Made by a program: the position numbers and the translations under genes
From: Oscillospiraceae bacterium
GTDB taxonomy: Bacteria; Bacillota; Clostridia; Oscillospirales; Ruminococcaceae
Assembly: GCA_009786985.1 (NCBI GenBank)
Contig: WRGW01000107.1
Span: 1-48,088, forward strand
Length of the DNA stretch: 48,088 bases
Direction: 5' to 3'
The notes under the pieces: generated by a model
What the model was told of the DNA's origin: nothing
Databases searched by the model: none
What the model saw: the letters and a program-made list of their open reading frames with translations, nothing else
Shown: piece after piece, positions 26,867 through 34,855 of the stretch
Layout: the number at the start of each line of letters is the position of its first letter
How positions within the stretch are numbered: position 1 is the first letter of the stretch

Positions 26867-27828
26867 AAATTTTGCATGGTGACTGTATTACACTTATGAA
26901 AGGCATGGGAAATGAAACTGTTGACCTAATAGTTACAGACCCGCCATATAACCTCTTCAAAGATTATGGTAATGATAGTGATAGGCGTTCGCATGACGAA
27001 TATCTTTTATTCACACGTCAATGGTTATCGGAAGCTAAACGCATTCTAAAAAACACAGGTACAATATATCTTTTTATGGGGGTCAGATATATTTCATATA
27101 TTTATGAGATTCTCGAAAAAGAATTAGGGTTTATTTTTAATTCATGGGTTACTTGGTATTATACACAAGGCATCGGAAAAACAAGAGGATTTAGTCCACG
27201 TCATGACGACATTCTTATGTTTACAAAAACGAAAGATTTTACTTTTAATCTTGATGATGTTAGAGTTCCGCAAAAGTATTACAGAAGTATAAATAATATG
27301 CGCGGTGCTAATCCGGGGAATGTTTGGGAATTTTCGCACGTTCATTACTGCCAAGAAAACAGGCAAAATCACCCAACTCAGAAACCAGAAGCTCTTTTTG
27401 AACGTATGATTCTTGCTTCGTCGAATGAAAGTGATTTAGTTTTTGACCCTTTTTGCGGTTCTGGAACGGCACTTAGAGTATGTCAACAGACAAAGCGTAA
27501 GGGGATAGGAATTGAAACCAACGAAGATTATGTTGAAATGATAAAAAATCGATTATCAAAACCTTTTTACGGATTTGATAGCATTGACGAACGTATGACA
27601 AGAATCCCGAACGACTTGAATGATACGGCTTTGAGAGAACAATATATTTCAAACCATATAAACTGGTTTTTACAAAATCACCCTGATAAAATAAACGATT
27701 TTATGAAAACGGTAAACCAAAAATATCCCAAACGAGCGATTAAACTTGATTTTGAACAATACAATTTATTTGATAATACAATTTATTTGATAATACAACT
27801 GCAAATTAGAAAGAAAGAAGGAAATTAA
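26851..27828 (+). CDS. Type II DNA methyltransferase, beta class
   Basis: The 325-residue protein has the beta-class order: catalytic motif IV DPPY (residues 30-33) near the N terminus and AdoMet motif I DPFCGSGT (199-206) late. DPPY with this layout points to N6-adenine or N4-cytosine methylation. Other family blocks are [18 protein letters not shown] and [16 protein letters not shown]. About 95 residues follow motif I, an extension of unknown role. The last residues are changed by a 17-bp tandem duplication (27760-27793). Without it the protein would end NLFDNTTAN; with it the gene runs to the ilvD leader. It starts inside the preceding ORF. Confidence 0.92.
   Translation: MDKEIKILHGDCITLMKGMGNETVDLIVTDPPYNLFKDYGNDSDRRSHDEYLLFTRQWLSEAKRILKNTGTIYLFMGVRYISYIYEILEKELGFIFNSWVTWYYTQGIGKTRGFSPRHDDILMFTKTKDFTFNLDDVRVPQKYYRSINNMRGANPGNVWEFSHVHYCQENRQNHPTQKPEALFERMILASSNESDLVFDPFCGSGTALRVCQQTKRKGIGIETNEDYVEMIKNRLSKPFYGFDSIDERMTRIPNDLNDTALREQYISNHINWFLQNHPDKINDFMKTVNQKYPKRAIKLDFEQYNLFDNTIYLIIQLQIRKKEGN
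27760..27793 (+). repeat. 17-bp tandem duplication in the methylase 3' end
   Basis: TACAATTTATTTGATAA occurs twice in direct succession (27760-27776 and 27777-27793). Because 17 is not a multiple of three, the duplication shifts the frame and replaces the original C terminus. Confidence 0.9.
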
Positions 27829-27830
27829 AA

Positions 27831-29495
27831 TTGAAAAAAAGAAGTGAACTAATGACAAAAGGTGTAGAACGTGCACCTCATAGAGCGTTATTAAAATCGG
27901 TAGGAATCACTGATGCTGAAATGCAGAGACCTTTTATCGCAGTCGTTAATGCGGCGAGTGATTATGTCCCTGGGCATATTCATTTACACCAAATCAGCAA
28001 AGCGGTTAAAGACGGGATTCGTAATGCTGGTGGAGTGCCGTTTGAGTTCTTTACAATTGGTGTGTGTGACGGGCTTTCGATGAATCATAGAGGTATGCGG
28101 TATTCATTACCATCGCGTGAGTTGATTGCTGATAGCATCGAAGTTATGCTAACCGCCCAACCACTTGATGGTGTTGTGTTTATTCCGAATTGCGATAAAA
28201 TCGTACCTGGTATGCTTATGGCGGCAGCAAGGCTTAATCTGCCTTCTGCTTTTGTGAGTGGTGGTCCTATGCTCGCAGGTAAAGCTGGTGGAAAAAAAAT
28301 CGGATTGTCAGAAGTATTTGAAGCTGTTGGCAAATTTAGTGCAGGAAAAATCGGTGAAGCTGAACTTAGTGAAATGGAAGAGCATTCTTGCCCGACGTGT
28401 GGCTCATGTGCAGGGATGTATACAGCTAACTCAATGAACTGCTTGACCGAAGCTATGGGGTTAGCTCTGCCTACTAACGGCACTGAACCAGCAGTCAATA
28501 TGGCAAGAACTCGTTTAGCTAAAGAAACGGGCGAGCTTATTATGGAACTCTACAAAAACAACATTCGCCCGTCTGATATTATGACTAAAGCGAACATGGA
28601 CAATGCAGTCGCGGTCGATATGGCTATTGGTGCGTCTTCTAACACGATTTTACATTTGTTGGCGATTGCTCATGAAGCTGGTGTAAAGCTCACCCTTGAT
28701 GATATTGGCGAAATTAGTGAGCGTATTCCGCAACTTTGCAAGTTGAACCCAGCAAGCAATGTGTTTATCGAAGATTTGCATTCTGTAGGGGGAATCCAGT
28801 CAGTCATGCGTGAACTTTCACGTAAAAAACTTATTGATTTGTCGGTTAAGACTATTACTGGAACGCAGGAAGAACGTATCAAAAAAGCACACCCTGCTGA
28901 TGGTGAAATTATACGCACAGTTGAAAATCCGTTCCGTGAAACTGGTGGTTTAGCAGTCCTCAAAGGAAACGTCGCCGAAGAAGGTGCAGTTGTAAAGCGT
29001 GGCGCTATTGCTGATACTATGATGGTGGTAGAAGGTCCTGCGAGGGTGTTCGATTCTGAGCAGGAAGCGGTTGATTCTATTCTCGGTGGAAAAATCGTAG
29101 CTGGAGATGTTGTTGTAATCAGATATGAAGGTCCTAAAGGCGGACCTGGAATGCCAGAGATGTTAGCTCCTACAGCGGCAATTGCGGGAATGGGGCTTGA
29201 CGGCTCGGTAGCTCTGATTACAGACGGTAGATTTTCTGGAGCATCGCGCGGTGCAGCAGTAGGGCATATCTCACCTGAAGCGGCATCTGGCGGACTAATC
29301 GGGTTGGTTCATGGCGGCGATACAATCTTAATAGACATTCCTAAAGGAAAACTCGAACTTGTAGTTGATGACGCTGTCTTAGCCGAACGCAAAAGAAATC
29401 ACACACCAAAAGTCAAAGAAGACTTCGGCGGTTATGTAGGGCGGTATGCGAAAATCGTAACTTCTGCTCATACTGGTGCGATTTTAGAGCAGTAA
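27831..29495 (+). CDS. ilvD: Dihydroxy-acid dehydratase
   Basis: The 554-residue enzyme dehydrates dihydroxyisovalerate and dihydroxymethylvalerate in valine and isoleucine synthesis, using an iron-sulfur cluster. Cluster cysteines are in [11 protein letters not shown] and [30 protein letters not shown] and [24 protein letters not shown] are hallmark blocks. The TTG start ([11 protein letters not shown]) follows AGAAGG; starting at MTKG would also be possible. It begins right after the DNA methylase stop. No other branched-chain amino acid genes are in the window. Confidence 0.97.
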   Translation: MKKRSELMTKGVERAPHRALLKSVGITDAEMQRPFIAVVNAASDYVPGHIHLHQISKAVKDGIRNAGGVPFEFFTIGVCDGLSMNHRGMRYSLPSRELIADSIEVMLTAQPLDGVVFIPNCDKIVPGMLMAAARLNLPSAFVSGGPMLAGKAGGKKIGLSEVFEAVGKFSAGKIGEAELSEMEEHSCPTCGSCAGMYTANSMNCLTEAMGLALPTNGTEPAVNMARTRLAKETGELIMELYKNNIRPSDIMTKANMDNAVAVDMAIGASSNTILHLLAIAHEAGVKLTLDDIGEISERIPQLCKLNPASNVFIEDLHSVGGIQSVMRELSRKKLIDLSVKTITGTQEERIKKAHPADGEIIRTVENPFRETGGLAVLKGNVAEEGAVVKRGAIADTMMVVEGPARVFDSEQEAVDSILGGKIVAGDVVVIRYEGPKGGPGMPEMLAPTAAIAGMGLDGSVALITDGRFSGASRGAAVGHISPEAASGGLIGLVHGGDTILIDIPKGKLELVVDDAVLAERKRNHTPKVKEDFGGYVGRYAKIVTSAHTGAILEQ

Positions 29496-29516
29496 ACTGG
29501 AGGTGGAAATATAACT

Positions 29517-29684
29517 TTGCAAAAATTTAATAGCTATAGACGTGCTTTAGCATATCAAGCGATTGAATTTGAACGTGGAAATATTAGTAAAGAAAAGTTC
29601 CTTGAATCTTTACACGTTCAAATCGGTGATGACATTTTTGAAGAAACCGAAAGCATTATTGAAAAGAGAAATAAAAGGCAGTAA
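29517..29684 (+). CDS. 55-residue small protein downstream of ilvD
   Basis: A TTG start has a perfect GGAGGTG 11 bp upstream and lies 21 bp after the ilvD stop. The sequence (LQKFNSYRRALAYQAIEFER, then KEKFLESLHVQIGDDIFEE) is charged and looks helical, ending in the basic KRNKRQ. I recognise no family. Translation is supported by the ribosome site and by codon use similar to its neighbours. Confidence 0.6.
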   Translation: MQKFNSYRRALAYQAIEFERGNISKEKFLESLHVQIGDDIFEETESIIEKRNKRQ

Positions 29685-29750
29685 TATATAGTCAATCAGT
29701 TTAATATGCCCAAGTACAAATTTGTGTATGTATGTTCGCAGATGTTATAA

Positions 29751-29795
29751 TATTCTCCCTTATACTGGTTATTATAATTGGTGTAAGGGAGAATA
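29751..29795 (+). promoter_or_regulatory. Hairpin/operator covering the ribosome binding site of the XRE gene
   Basis: TATTCTCCCTTATAC and GTGTAAGGGAGAATA form a 15-bp stem with one G-U pair and a 15-nt loop containing TATAAT. The right arm includes the AAGGGAG ribosome site of the XRE gene. It could be an RNA hairpin hiding the site, or a dyad operator around the -10 box for autoregulation. A second TATAAT at 29746-29751 may be the actual -10. Confidence 0.65.
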
Positions 29796-29798
29796 ATT

Positions 29799-30038
29799 GT
29801 GCTTGATGCAAAAATTGTCGGTAAAGTGATTCAGAATTATCGAAAAGATAAAGATAAAACACAAGAAGTTATTAGCGGATTAGCAGATATAGCACGCGAA
29901 CATTTGAGTTTAATTGAACGTGGTCATCGTCGCCCGACCCTTGATACTTTTTATAAAATTAGCTTGGCTTTAAATGTAAAACCAAGCGAACTAATGAAAG
30001 CAATCGAAGACCAAATCGATGGCGAACTTATTGAATAA
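29799..30038 (+). CDS. XRE-family transcriptional regulator
   Basis: The 79-residue protein is a single Cro/C1-type helix-turn-helix domain (IQNYRKDKDKTQEVISGLAD, then HLSLIERGHRRPTLDTFYKI and ALNVKPSEL). The ERGHRRP segment is the recognition-helix region. The GTG start has AAGGGAG upstream, inside a 15-bp hairpin that suggests autoregulation. It lies 45 bp before radC. Target genes are unknown; its own operator and radC are the natural candidates. Confidence 0.9.
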   Translation: MLDAKIVGKVIQNYRKDKDKTQEVISGLADIAREHLSLIERGHRRPTLDTFYKISLALNVKPSELMKAIEDQIDGELIE

Positions 30039-30042
30039 TAGT

Positions 30043-30079
30043 CCTCCACAGAAATCCCCGCATGAGTGGAGCGTGGAGG
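30043..30079 (+). promoter_or_regulatory. Inverted repeat covering the radC ribosome binding site
   Basis: CCTCCAC (30043-30049) can pair with GTGGAGG (30073-30079), which is the radC ribosome site, or with GTGGAG at 30066-30071. Two mutually exclusive hairpins could therefore hide or free the site. Confidence 0.45.
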
Positions 30080-30083
30080 TCTA

Positions 30084-30800
30084 ATGAATAACAACAAACA
30101 ACCACATCTTCATGATGGGCATAGGAAACGCAAGCGTGAACAGCTCATAAAAATGGGATTTGAAGGGTTAGAACACTTCCCAGAGCATGAACCGCTTGAA
30201 TTTTTGCTTTATTACGCTATTCCGAGAAGCGACACTAACGCTTTAGCGAAAACTTTGATTAAAGAATTCGGTTCTCTTGCTAATGTAATCAACGCCGATT
30301 ATCATGAACTTCTAAAAATCAAAGGCATTGGGGAAAGTGCCGCTACCTTGATTTCATTCTTTAGGGCGTTATCTAAACTCTACTTACAAAAAAATATTAT
30401 AATCGAAGCACAAACATTATCTAATTCCGGATTACTTAAAGACTTCTGCCAGACTTTATTCATAGGCGTTCTTGAAGAAGAGGTTCATTGCATTTATTTG
30501 ACTGATGACCTAAAGTTAATCACACATGAAAAAATCTGTACCGGGAAAATTGGCACAGTTGATATACCGACAAGGAAAATCGCACGTTCGATTTTATCGC
30601 ACAATTGTGCTAGAGTGGTGGTCACGCATAATCACCCAGCTGGAACGTGTATTCCATCTAAAGCGGACGTGGATTCAACACGAAAGTTGCAAGCAACTTG
30701 TAACGAACTCGAAGCTGAGCTAATCGACCACATCATCGTCGCACGTGATGGAGTGATGTCGCTTAGGGAAAATCGGTTCGTTAAATTTGGTGATAACTGA
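30084..30800 (+). CDS. radC: RadC/JAB-domain protein (UPF0758)
   Basis: The ATG at 30084 follows GTGGAGG closely and gives 238 residues. An N-terminal helix-hairpin-helix region (LLKIKGIGESAATLISFF) precedes the JAMM-type metalloprotease-like domain with VVVTHNHPAGTCIPSKADVD. His, His and Asp are the metal ligands. RadC's cellular role is not settled; related proteins are tied to mobile elements and natural transformation. The upstream XRE gene is 45 bp away and may control it. The C terminus VARDGVMSLRENR is typical. Confidence 0.93.
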   Translation: MNNNKQPHLHDGHRKRKREQLIKMGFEGLEHFPEHEPLEFLLYYAIPRSDTNALAKTLIKEFGSLANVINADYHELLKIKGIGESAATLISFFRALSKLYLQKNIIIEAQTLSNSGLLKDFCQTLFIGVLEEEVHCIYLTDDLKLITHEKICTGKIGTVDIPTRKIARSILSHNCARVVVTHNHPAGTCIPSKADVDSTRKLQATCNELEAELIDHIIVARDGVMSLRENRFVKFGDN

Positions 30801-30864
30801 AGTCAATAATTGACCTGAAACTATTTTGATTCGTTGAATGACTGCCTTATTAGAGGTGAAAAAC

Positions 30865-33800
30865 GTGAAAAGAATACTCGGCATTTTAATGTTAGCTATA
30901 TTCCTACTTTATTTCGTACAATCTGTTTCAGTGACAGAAATTGTAGCGGTGACTGATTCTAGTACAGAATCAAGGCGTTCAAATTTACCAGTCCGTGAAA
31001 GTAGATTCAGACTCCCCCAGAATATGAGGGGAGTAGTTTTACGTCCCGAACTAATTCAATTAGAAGAGGGTGAGTACACGGCTCAAATCCCAGATGAGGT
31101 ATTTGATGAAATTGCCTCTCTCGGAATGAATACAGCAATTATCGAAACTTTTTACTATAATGAAAACCACGAACGTTCTCGCTTTTATAGTGCTGATATG
31201 AATAGAGGCGGCGAACCTTCCCCATTAAGCGAAGTACTTGACTCGGCACGTAATCGTAACTTAAACGTGTTTTTGGTGTTCGATATAAATACAGCATTAT
31301 TTAATACTCCAAATTCAGAAATGCGAACACTTAATTCAACGCTTAATTCTCTGATTACTGAAATACATAAATTCACCGTTCGTTATCGAAGCGATGGTGT
31401 AATCCTCGATAACTACTATAACACACGCTGTAGCGAAAGTTTTAGACGTTACATGAAACTCGGCTCTGGAATCGGGTACGAAAACTGGCTGTTTGATTCG
31501 ACCGAGATGTTTTTTCGCAGTGCCGCCGACACTGTTCGATTAACCGACAACACAGTACCAGTTGGAATTATGCTTAGAGATGTCTGGGCAAATTTTAGCG
31601 TGAGTAATAGCAGGGGTTCTGGAACATCGGCGAGCTTTCAGGCGTATTACGACGGGTTCGCTGATACGCTTAGTTTTGTTGAAAACGCCCATGTAGACTT
31701 TGCTTTTTTGCACACACCAGACGCACTCATCAGTAACACTTCAGAATCGGCTGAATCTAATATTAATATTCCTTTTAATGCGATTACCACCCATTGGAAT
31801 CGGGCAAGCAGACACGCCGAAATTCCTTTGTACGTAGTTCACCATAATCAACGAATGGGCGAAAACGCACCAGGGTGGAGCGGTGATGACCAACTTTTAC
31901 GCCAGATTTCTTCTGCACGTGAACTTGACGCTTTTGGAGGAAGTGTGTTTAACTCACTCGATTCATTGCGTAACAATCCACTTAATTCAACTGAGACATT
32001 GAGGGCGTTTTTTGACGATGAAATCAACGAAGAAACGCTGTTTTTAGACCTTGTAATGAACTCACCGCGACAACTAAACTTTGTCACAAACGATGCGGTT
32101 GCGATTTTTCAAGGAACGCATGATGATAACTTTTCAGTATACATCAATAACAACGAAATCGCTTTGAATGAAGCGGGAAATTTCTATGTAGAAATGCCAC
32201 TTTCGGTAGGAGCAAATCATTTCACTCTAAGCCATAAAGGTCAAACTGTGAATTATTCGATTGAACGACGAATTGTCGCCTTATACTCAGTCGACGAAAG
32301 TATTGCTACTGGACAAACCCTCCAAATCGATGGCGAAACAAATATCACAATCAACGCAATTGCTTATAGAGGTGCAACAGTCACCGCAACAATCGGCGAC
32401 AAAACTATTGCTCTAACTGAGCAAGAAGTCCCTCTTTACGATGCCGAACTCAACATATCTTACGCTATGTTTGAGGGCAATTACAGAGTTCCAGAAGGTA
32501 TAATCGGTAGAGAGCAAGAACTCGGCACTATACGAGTAACTGCAAGTTATCAAGGTTTTACAAACACAATTATTGGAGCTAATGTTGTGATTATTGCATT
32601 ACCCGAACCTGCGCCACCACCTCCTCCGATGAACGTAACGTGGTTCGACCGCGTGAATGCTGGAACAGGCGAAATAGTTGGGCGAATTGAACCAGCACGC
32701 ACTCCAGACCAAAGTATTAGATTAGTGCGAATGCTTCATGATAATACTTGCGTATTCCCAGCTGGAACTACTGGTTTTAGACGTGACCCGAATCTTTCAC
32801 CCCTTCCAGCCGGAACGCTTGATTACTTTCGTGCAACAGTCGGTGAGTTCTATATAACCGAAAGCGGCAGGCGAATTATGCGCGAACAATCCGAGCTTAT
32901 AAACAGCACTGGATTCGGCGAAAACGCACTAACTGTACTTTCGAGCGGGAGCGATTCAAACACTGGACATTCGTTCTTACGACTAACGCTAGAACATAGA
33001 ACTGCATTAAACATCCGATTAGGCGGGTTAGACTTTCGTACAGAATGGGGCGGTGCGTTTAATGTAAGAGAGTTCAACGCAACCCATGTATATGTAGATT
33101 TTGACAACGTCACCACAGTTACTGGGCTTCCATCGTTTGAAGACAATCCGCTATTTTCAGCTGGCATGTGGGAAACAATCCAAAGTGGTGATATCACCAA
33201 GTTTAGGCTTATTCTACAGCTCCGCCAGCGTGGAGTTTATGGTGGGCATTTTGCGAGCTATAACGCAGACGGTGAACTGATTTTGAACTTTAGGTCAACC
33301 CCAAATTCCTTATCTGGTATGAACATCGTCATAGACCCTGGTCACGGTATCACCGCAACTGGGTTTGACCCTGGAGCAATCGCACATATCAGAGAGTTTG
33401 ACGCTAATATCGCTGTCGCAAACGAACTAAGAACAGTTCTCGTTTCAAGAGGAGCAAATGCCATAATTCTCCCGACCGACCAGACGTTTTTGGCAACACG
33501 GAATCGCCCCAATTATGCAAGAACCTTGCATAACGCCTGTATGTTGATTTCTCTACACTCAAACGCAGTGACAGGTAATTCATCGGTGAAGGGGCAGGAG
33601 GTCTGGTATTTCACGCCGTTCTCGCAACCGCTGGCTAACACAATTTCAGAAAGTATGGCGAATTATTTCGGAACTCACGTCTATACTGACCGAACACGCC
33701 GAAACCGCGGGGCAAAATACGCACCGTTTTTGGTCACACTTGCACAAGATTTCCCATCAGTCTTAGTAGAAATGGGGTTCGTGACTAATATTGAAGATGC

Positions 33801-33885
33801 GATGGCGTTAGCAAATCCAATACATCAAGCTGGAATCGCTAATGCCATCGCCGATGGAATTGTGAGTTATTTAGAGGGGGTATAG
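30865..33885 (+). CDS. Secreted wall protein: GHL10-like domain plus N-acetylmuramoyl-L-alanine amidase
   Basis: The GTG at 30865 follows AGAGGTG and begins a signal peptide (KRILGILMLAIFLLYFVQS). An ATG 27 bp upstream is less well placed. The protein has about 1006 residues. Roughly 45-390 resemble the glycosyl-hydrolase-like 10 (DUF187/YngK) barrel (GMNTAIIETFYY, RYRSDGVILDNYY). The middle has beta-sandwich regions and a Pro-rich linker (PEPAPPPPPMN). From about 817 is Amidase_3, with zinc and catalytic residues in IVIDPGHG, REFDANIAVANEL, LISLHSNA and VLVEMGFVTN. It probably cleaves stem peptides from peptidoglycan outside the cell. The sugar domain's substrate is unknown. Confidence 0.9.
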   Translation: MKRILGILMLAIFLLYFVQSVSVTEIVAVTDSSTESRRSNLPVRESRFRLPQNMRGVVLRPELIQLEEGEYTAQIPDEVFDEIASLGMNTAIIETFYYNENHERSRFYSADMNRGGEPSPLSEVLDSARNRNLNVFLVFDINTALFNTPNSEMRTLNSTLNSLITEIHKFTVRYRSDGVILDNYYNTRCSESFRRYMKLGSGIGYENWLFDSTEMFFRSAADTVRLTDNTVPVGIMLRDVWANFSVSNSRGSGTSASFQAYYDGFADTLSFVENAHVDFAFLHTPDALISNTSESAESNINIPFNAITTHWNRASRHAEIPLYVVHHNQRMGENAPGWSGDDQLLRQISSARELDAFGGSVFNSLDSLRNNPLNSTETLRAFFDDEINEETLFLDLVMNSPRQLNFVTNDAVAIFQGTHDDNFSVYINNNEIALNEAGNFYVEMPLSVGANHFTLSHKGQTVNYSIERRIVALYSVDESIATGQTLQIDGETNITINAIAYRGATVTATIGDKTIALTEQEVPLYDAELNISYAMFEGNYRVPEGIIGREQELGTIRVTASYQGFTNTIIGANVVIIALPEPAPPPPPMNVTWFDRVNAGTGEIVGRIEPARTPDQSIRLVRMLHDNTCVFPAGTTGFRRDPNLSPLPAGTLDYFRATVGEFYITESGRRIMREQSELINSTGFGENALTVLSSGSDSNTGHSFLRLTLEHRTALNIRLGGLDFRTEWGGAFNVREFNATHVYVDFDNVTTVTGLPSFEDNPLFSAGMWETIQSGDITKFRLILQLRQRGVYGGHFASYNADGELILNFRSTPNSLSGMNIVIDPGHGITATGFDPGAIAHIREFDANIAVANELRTVLVSRGANAIILPTDQTFLATRNRPNYARTLHNACMLISLHSNAVTGNSSVKGQEVWYFTPFSQPLANTISESMANYFGTHVYTDRTRRNRGAKYAPFLVTLAQDFPSVLVEMGFVTNIEDAMALANPIHQAGIANAIADGIVSYLEGV

Positions 33886-34048
33886 TCAGTTGAATTGAAA
33901 ATGGGCAAAGGATTTGCGAGGCTATTTTTCGTCAGACAAGGCGAATTTTATTGTTAGGCTTTGTGCCTTTCAATAAAATTCAACGCAGTATGGTGGGAAA
34001 CAGACTGCAAAGACAAGCCTATTTTTGATTTAACCGACTATAAATAAC
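33886..34048. other. Intergenic region with a nested hairpin
   Basis: A strong hairpin lies at 33943-33981: GAATTTTATTG pairs with CAATAAAATTC, and AGGC/GCCT pairs inside. No T-run follows, so it is not a classic terminator. The flanks carry AGGCTATTTTT (about 33919) and AAGCCTATTTTT (about 34015). It separates a plus-strand gene from the converging minus-strand gene. Confidence 0.5.
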
Positions 34049-34240
34049 TCACGAACGTATGACGGTGAAATCTTTAGTGGGGATTCGCTTAAGCGGTGAG
34101 TAGTTAAATTTCTTGCAAGAATCGCTCCCCTTAACCTCACCAAACATTGAACAGGTTACTCGCGAGCGCCTGTCTGCTGGTGTGCCAAATTCACAGTATT
34201 TACAAGCTGGTTTGATTTTTTTTCCAAAAAATTCATTCAT
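34049..34240 (-). CDS. Small Cys-rich protein, putative zinc-binding
   Basis: The 63-residue protein has four cysteines in a CKYCEFG ... C(SMFGEVKGSDS)C arrangement followed by KKFNYSPLKRIPTK. I recall similar small proteins in Oscillospirales, often ending in YDPLKR, which suggests a zinc-ribbon-like fold with unknown role. GGAGG precedes the ATG at a good distance. It lies 15 bp downstream of the methyltransferase gene. Confidence 0.75.
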   Translation of the reverse strand: MNEFFGKKIKPACKYCEFGTPADRRSRVTCSMFGEVKGSDSCKKFNYSPLKRIPTKDFTVIRS

Positions 34241-34255
34241 GACATTTCCTCCAAA

Positions 34256-34855
34256 TTATTGCATCATAATACATTCCAATACGTATATGCCTTTTTTCTT
34301 ATATATTGTTTCGCAATTATTAAAAACGTTTCTTAATTTTGTAATTGTACTTTCTGCTCCATGTTTTTTAAAAGTTACTACGTATAGTTTCCCGTTTAAG
34401 GTTAAGTGTTTTAGTGATTTTTCGTACATCTCGTAAGTCACCGCTTTTCCAGCGTGAATAGGTGGGTTTATAACAATCGTATCAAAGCGTTCCGAAACAT
34501 TTTCAAAACAATCTGACACAAATATGTTTGACGTAACTCCGTTTAATTTTGAATTATATCGAGTAAGTTCAACCGTGGCAGGATTTATATCACATTGTGT
34601 TAGAGTTAAGTTATAACTCTTAGCCAGAACAATTCCGATACTTCCATAACCGCACCCCATATCGAGGAGAGTGCTGTTTTCTTCAAGCGGAGGAATTGTG
34701 TTTAGCAGAATATCAGTTGCGTGGTCAACATGTTCTTTTGAGAATACACCATCATGCGTCTTGAACTTGAACGATTTTCCACCAAACTCATAATTTATGA
34801 TTCTGGTTTGACTTTTCAGCGATTCGTTCTCAATAAAATAATGATTGTTCATCAT
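34256..34855 (-). CDS. Class I SAM methyltransferase, RsmC/YbxB-like
   Basis: The 199-residue protein has the AdoMet motif LLDMGCGYGSIGIVLA (motif I) and the catalytic VINPPIHAGK, characteristic of N2-guanine rRNA methyltransferases of the RsmC/YbxB type. An N-terminal strand region (RIINYEFGGKSFKFKTHDGVFS) is also typical. The likely target is 16S rRNA, inferred from the family. The ATG overlaps the last base of the bglX stop codon (TAATG), so translation is coupled to the beta-glucosidase gene. Confidence 0.9.
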   Translation of the reverse strand: MMNNHYFIENESLKSQTRIINYEFGGKSFKFKTHDGVFSKEHVDHATDILLNTIPPLEENSTLLDMGCGYGSIGIVLAKSYNLTLTQCDINPATVELTRYNSKLNGVTSNIFVSDCFENVSERFDTIVINPPIHAGKAVTYEMYEKSLKHLTLNGKLYVVTFKKHGAESTITKLRNVFNNCETIYKKKGIYVLECIMMQ

